64,000 nucleotides of DNA, from positions 1,426,001 through 1,490,000 of the forward strand of contig NZ_CP060506.1 in NCBI RefSeq assembly GCF_015240065.1, in the 5' to 3' direction. The position numbers were made by a program, and so were the translations under genes. Every line of letters begins with the position of its first letter. Within the stretch, counting starts at the first letter, position 1. The notes beneath the pieces were generated by a model that ran no database searches, was not told where the DNA came from, and saw only the letters and a program-made list of their open reading frames with translations. The DNA is from Nanchangia anserum. Lineage in GTDB: Bacteria; Actinomycetota; Actinomycetes; Actinomycetales; Actinomycetaceae. Of this stretch, positions 60,492 to 64,000 are shown in pieces.

Positions 60492-61648
60492 GTGGACAGG
60501 GACTTCCTCATCGTTTCCCTCGTCGCCATGCTCGGGATCGCCATCGGCGCGGCGCGCGTGTGGTGGTGGATGCGCGAGCGTTCCCACATCCGCGCCGCGA
60601 TGGCCGAACCCGTCCTATCGGGGCACGTGTTGGCGCTGCTCCAGGCCATGCCCGGCATCGTCATCGTCGTCGACTCCACCGATACCGTCGTTCGCGCCGA
60701 CGTCTCCGCCCTCGCCATGGGGCTGGTGCGCGAGCGCGTCATCGCCAGCGTCGAACTGCGCGAGGCCCTCGCGCACTTTCGCGCGACCGGTGAGGGCAGC
60801 GTCGTCGACGTCGCGGCGTCGAGTCCGTCGGGAGGCCCCGAACGGATGCTCAACCTGCGCATTGACGGCGTACAGTTGGCCGAGGATTACACGGTCCTCA
60901 TTGCCCGCGACCACACGCCGATGCGTCGCCTCAACGACACCCGCAAGCAGTTCATCGCCGATATCTCCCACGAACTCAAGACCCCGATCGGCGCGATCTC
61001 GCTGCTGGCCGAGACGATTCGCGATTCCGCCGACGACGCCGAGGCGGTTCGACACTTCGCCGCGTCACTGTGCACCGAGTCGGAGCGGCTGAGCCGGCTG
61101 GTCGCCGACATCATCGAGCTCTCGCGCGTCGAGGCGCGCGCTCCGCTGTTGCGGGCGCGCCCGTGCGCCATCGGCGACATCGTCACCGCGGGGATCGCGC
61201 GCGAGTCGCTGCCGGCCGCGACCCGCGGCATGACGATCCACACCCACGGCGTCGAGGAGGCGCGCGCCACGGTGCTTGCCGTGCGTGACCAGCTGGAGCG
61301 GCCATCGCCAACCTCGTGAGCAACGCCGTGCGTTACAGCCCAGATGGCGGGCGCGTCGACGTCACTCTCACCGAGTCTGCCGACGAGGTCGCGATCGCCT
61401 TCACCGATCGCGGCATCGGCATCGACCCAAGCGAGCACCGGGCGATCTTCCGCCGCTTCTACCGCGTCGATCCCGCGCGCTCACGCGCCTCGGGCGGCAC
61501 CGGCCTGGGCCTGTCGATCGTCACCCACGTCGTTCACGATCACCGCGGCGATATCAGCCTCGACTCCGAGCTCGGGCGTGGGGCGACATTCACCATCACC
61601 CTGCCGCGGCTGCCAGGATCGCCACATTCGAAAGGAATGCCGACATGA
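60492..61648 (+). CDS. senX3: Sensor histidine kinase, SenX3/PhoR-like (apparent indel)
   Basis: About 385 residues once one missing base near 61301 is restored (RDQLER to AIANLVSNAVRYSPDGG). It has an N-terminal membrane helix (~5-24) and a PAS-like region (~45-140). The HisKA dimerisation domain carries the phosphorylated His in DISHELKTPIGA (~157-168), and the ATP-binding domain has NLVSNAVRYSP, DRGIGI and GGTGLGLSIV. It overlaps the response regulator gene by ATGA. With pstBA nearby, a phosphate-limitation sensor is the most likely identity. Confidence 0.87.
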
Positions 61649-62340
61649 CGCGCGTGCTCATCGTCGAGGACGAGGATGCCTTCCGCGAACCGCTGGCCTA
61701 TTCGCTTACCCGCGACGGCTTCACGGTCGACAGCGTCGCCGACGGTCACGCAGCACTCACCGCCATTGACCGAAGCACGTATGATCTCGTTCTCCTCGAC
61801 CTCATGCTGCCCGGCATCGACGGCATCGAGGTGGCCCGCCGCCTGCGCGCCAATCCCGCCACCGCCCACCTGCCGATCATCATGGTCACGGCGAAGGGCG
61901 AGGTCGTCGACCGGGTCGTCGGCCTCGAGATGGGGGCCGACGACTACCTGGCCAAGCCGTATTCCTATCGCGAGCTTCTCGCGCGCATCCGTGCCCTGCT
62001 GCGGCGAACGCGGCAACCCGCGGCAGCAGATGACGAGTCGCGCATCGTCGTTGCCGATCTCGTCGTCGACGAGGACCGCCACGAGGTGACGTGTGCCGGG
62101 CGGCGCGTCGACATGCCGCTGCGCGAATTCGAGCTGCTGGCCTTCCTCATGCGCAATCCCGGGATCGTCCTCACCCGCGCCCAGATCCTTGACCGGGTAT
62201 GGGGACCGGACTACGAGGGCGAGACGAAGACACTTGACGTCCACATCACCCGGCTGCGCGCCAAGCTCGAGGCCGATCCGAAGAACCCGCGCCGCATCGT
62301 GACGGTGCGCGGGCTGGGCTACAAGCTCGCAGAAGACTAA
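61645..62340 (+). CDS. regX3: Response regulator, RegX3/PhoB-like (OmpR family)
   Basis: A 231-residue regulator. The receiver domain (~1-120) has the acid pocket VEDEDAF, phosphorylated Asp in VLLDLMLPGIDG, and Lys in LAKPYS. The winged-helix DNA-binding domain (~130-230) includes REFELLAFLMRNPGIVLTRAQ and RGLGYKL. ATG 61645 overlaps the kinase stop. It should activate the pst operon and other phosphate genes. Confidence 0.9.
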   Translation: MTRVLIVEDEDAFREPLAYSLTRDGFTVDSVADGHAALTAIDRSTYDLVLLDLMLPGIDGIEVARRLRANPATAHLPIIMVTAKGEVVDRVVGLEMGADDYLAKPYSYRELLARIRALLRRTRQPAAADDESRIVVADLVVDEDRHEVTCAGRRVDMPLREFELLAFLMRNPGIVLTRAQILDRVWGPDYEGETKTLDVHITRLRAKLEADPKNPRRIVTVRGLGYKLAED

Positions 62341-62342
62341 TG

Positions 62343-62373
62343 CGATGCCCGGCGCAGCAGGCGCCGGGCATCG
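62343..62373. terminator. Bidirectional terminator between regX3 and pstB
   Basis: Perfect 13-bp stem CGATGCCCGGCGC / GCGCCGGGCATCG with a five-base loop, between convergent stop codons at 62340 and 62386. Confidence 0.8.
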
Positions 62374-62385
62374 ACTGTTATGGGG

Positions 62386-63249
62386 CTAACCGAAGCGGCC
62401 GGCGACGTAGTTCGCCGTCGATTCGTTCTCGGGGTGCTCGAAGACCCGCGAGGTCGGGCCGTACTCGATGAGGCGCCCCGGTTGCGAGGGGCCCGAGATC
62501 GAGAAGAATGCCGTCTGCTGGGAGACGCGACGCGCCTGCTGCATGTTGTGGGTGACGATGACGATCGTGTAGTCCTCGGCCAGCTCGGCCATGAGTTCCT
62601 CGATCGCCAGCGTCGAGACGGGGTCGAGCGCCGAACACGGTTCGTCCATGAGCAGTACTTCGGGTTTGACCGCGACGGCGCGCGCGATGCACAGGCGCTG
62701 CTGTTGGCCTCCCGACAGGGCCGAGCCGGGTCGGTTGAGCCGGTCCTTGACCTCGTCCCACAGGTTCGCCGAGCGCAGAGAGGTCTCGACGATCTCCTCG
62801 GCTTGAGCGCGGGTGAGACGTCGTGAGTTCAACCGCACCCCGGTCAAGACGTTATCGGCGATCGACATCGTCGGGAACGGATTGGCCTTCTGAAACACCA
62901 TTCCGACCTTGCGGCGCACGAGCACGGGATCGATCCCGCGGGCGTAGATGTCGGCACCGCCGATGCGGATGTCACCGCTGACGCGCGCGCCGGCGATGAC
63001 CTCGTGCATCCGGTTGAGCGAGCGCAGGAAGGTCGATTTGCCGCAGCCGGACGGCCCGATGAGCGCCGTCACCGAGTGCTCGGGAATATCCATCGTCACG
63101 TCGTCAACGGCGAGGACGTCGCCGTAATACATCGACGCGTGGCGCACGGCGATTGCCGTGGGATTGAACGTCACGTCGGTGTCTTCGCCGGCGATAACGC
63201 GGCCTTTAGTCACGGGCGCGTGGGAGGCGGAGGAGGTGGTCGTAGTCAT
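62386..63249 (-). CDS. pstB: Phosphate ABC transporter ATP-binding protein
   Basis: A 287-residue ATPase with PstB-specific features. Walker A is GPSGCGKST followed by [10 protein letters not shown], the Q-loop [15 protein letters not shown], the signature [16 protein letters not shown], Walker [14 protein letters not shown], and [12 protein letters not shown]. The ~30-residue Thr/Ser-rich N-terminal extension is not part of the fold. ATG 63249 overlaps pstA by four bases. High-affinity phosphate import. Confidence 0.96.
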   Translation of the reverse strand: MTTTTSSASHAPVTKGRVIAGEDTDVTFNPTAIAVRHASMYYGDVLAVDDVTMDIPEHSVTALIGPSGCGKSTFLRSLNRMHEVIAGARVSGDIRIGGADIYARGIDPVLVRRKVGMVFQKANPFPTMSIADNVLTGVRLNSRRLTRAQAEEIVETSLRSANLWDEVKDRLNRPGSALSGGQQQRLCIARAVAVKPEVLLMDEPCSALDPVSTLAIEELMAELAEDYTIVIVTHNMQQARRVSQQTAFFSISGPSQPGRLIEYGPTSRVFEHPENESTANYVAGRFG

Positions 63250-64000
63250 TTCTCGCCTTTCGGTTGGAACATGTGGGCGAGCCAGCGCCCACCGCAGTTG
63301 ATGAGGACGACGACGGCGAGCAAGACGAGCGCCGCCGACCACGCGCGCTGTTCGTTGATCGAGGTCACGCACGAGGTGGCCGAGGCCGCGCACGTTGCCT
63401 CACCCATGGCATATTGGCGATAGACGTAGACGGGCAGTGTCATCATGCGCCCGTTGAAGACGTCGGTGTTGATCGCGTCGAACGTGCCGACGGTGACGAG
63501 CAGCGGCGCGGTCTCGCCGATGACGCGGGCGATTCCCAGAATGATGCCCGTGATGATTCCCGTGAACGCCGTGCGCAAGACGACCTTGACGGTGACCTTC
63601 CACTTGGGCACGCCGAGCGCGTAGGCGGCTTCGCGCAGCCCGCTCGGCACCATCCGCAGCATTTCTTCGGTCGAGCGCACGATCGTCGGCACCATGAGCA
63701 CCGACAGCGCGGCGGCGCCCATGATCCCCGCCCGATAGCCCGGGCCGACGCTCAGGGCGAAGACGGCGGCGGCGAAGAGGCCGGCGACGATCGAGGGGAT
63801 GCCCGTCATGACGTCGACGAAGAACGTCAAAGCGCGCGCGAGCGGACGCGGGTGGCCATATTCGACGAGGAACACCGCGGCGAGGATGCCGATGGGCACC
63901 GAGATGAGGCAGGCCCAGGCCGTCACGAGGACGGTGCCGAGCAGCGCGTGGTAGATGCCGCCGGCATCCATCCCGCCGAAGACGCCCTTCATCGACACGG
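63246..64000 (-). CDS. pstA: Phosphate ABC transporter permease PstA (partial)
   Basis: The C-terminal ~250 residues; the 5' end lies beyond the window. PstA signatures are [55 protein letters not shown], and the EAA-type loop [30 protein letters not shown]. Four to five membrane helices are visible. It ends with MFQPKGEK overlapping pstB; pstC and pstS are expected upstream, outside the window. Confidence 0.94.
   Translation of the reverse strand, partial: VSMKGVFGGMDAGGIYHALLGTVLVTAWACLISVPIGILAAVFLVEYGHPRPLARALTFFVDVMTGIPSIVAGLFAAAVFALSVGPGYRAGIMGAAALSVLMVPTIVRSTEEMLRMVPSGLREAAYALGVPKWKVTVKVVLRTAFTGIITGIILGIARVIGETAPLLVTVGTFDAINTDVFNGRMMTLPVYVYRQYAMGEATCAASATSCVTSINEQRAWSAALVLLAVVVLINCGGRWLAHMFQPKGEK

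Overview
The window is a high-GC (about 65-70% by eye) bacterial chromosome segment from an actinobacterium. This is supported by the gene order rplJ-rplL then rpoB-rpoC, a RpoC of about 1300 residues, a short dCTP deaminase of the dCTP-deaminase/dUTPase type, SenX3/RegX3-like regulators next to pst, actinobacterial domain families (DUF4235, DUF6286, DUF4921), many GTG starts and ATGA/GTGA gene overlaps. A host-associated Actinomycetaceae-like organism fits, but the genus cannot be fixed from the sequence. No rRNA, tRNA, CRISPR array, insertion sequence or prophage was seen.

Layout. 1-5.2 kb: homoprotocatechuate (3,4-dihydroxyphenylacetate) catabolism, with hpaE, hpaD, a GntR/FCD regulator and an MHS-family permease. 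5.2-13.3 kb: a lower-GC PASTA membrane protein, a spermidine-synthase-like protein, a DUF885 metallopeptidase-like protein, a second MHS permease with an aldo/keto reductase, and an OafA-type acyltransferase with an SGNH domain. 13.4-20.9 kb (minus): rpoB-rpoC. 21.2-23.8 kb: fixC-fixX, a DUF1349 protein and a minimal zincin. 23.8-27.4 kb: a self-regulated ABC exporter operon (ATPase, two membrane proteins, XRE regulator), then a DUF2975/HTH pair. 27.3-30.7 kb (minus): a CydDC-like ABC exporter pair. 30.8-31.9 kb (minus): rplJ-rplL with an L10 leader. 32-36.7 kb: an AspT/YidE-type transporter, a DHA2 drug exporter, an aldo/keto reductase, and an hsp20 gene with a CIRCE element. 36.9-42.8 kb: a small gamma-glutamylcyclotransferase-like protein, then a ten-gene envelope-stress block (Asp23 proteins, small membrane proteins, an AmaP-like anchor, CsbD, an ECF-type sigma factor and a zinc-finger protein fused to an Asp23-like domain). 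43-49.9 kb: a DUF4921 GalT-like protein, a beta-propeller-like surface protein, and thiBPQ with a TPP riboswitch. 50-57.1 kb (minus): a His-rich repeat protein, a DUF4235 protein and an Mnh/Mrp Na+/H+ antiporter with MnhA and MnhB fused. 57.1-64 kb: an unknown protein with dcd, an alpha/beta hydrolase, a YagU-like protein, senX3-regX3-like genes, and pstB-pstA running off the end.

How the genes work together. The hpa genes open and process the homoprotocatechuate ring under a FCD-type regulator, with uptake by the MHS permease. The thiamine importer is switched by TPP. The phosphate two-component system lies convergent with the phosphate importer it is expected to control. The Asp23/sigma block looks like a self-contained envelope-stress circuit and is the most unusual system here.

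Quality warning. At least a dozen single-base indels break otherwise intact genes, including essential single-copy rpoB. Most sit in short G or C runs. They look like assembly or sequencing errors rather than real pseudogenes. Affected genes are annotated over their full inferred extent, with the break named.
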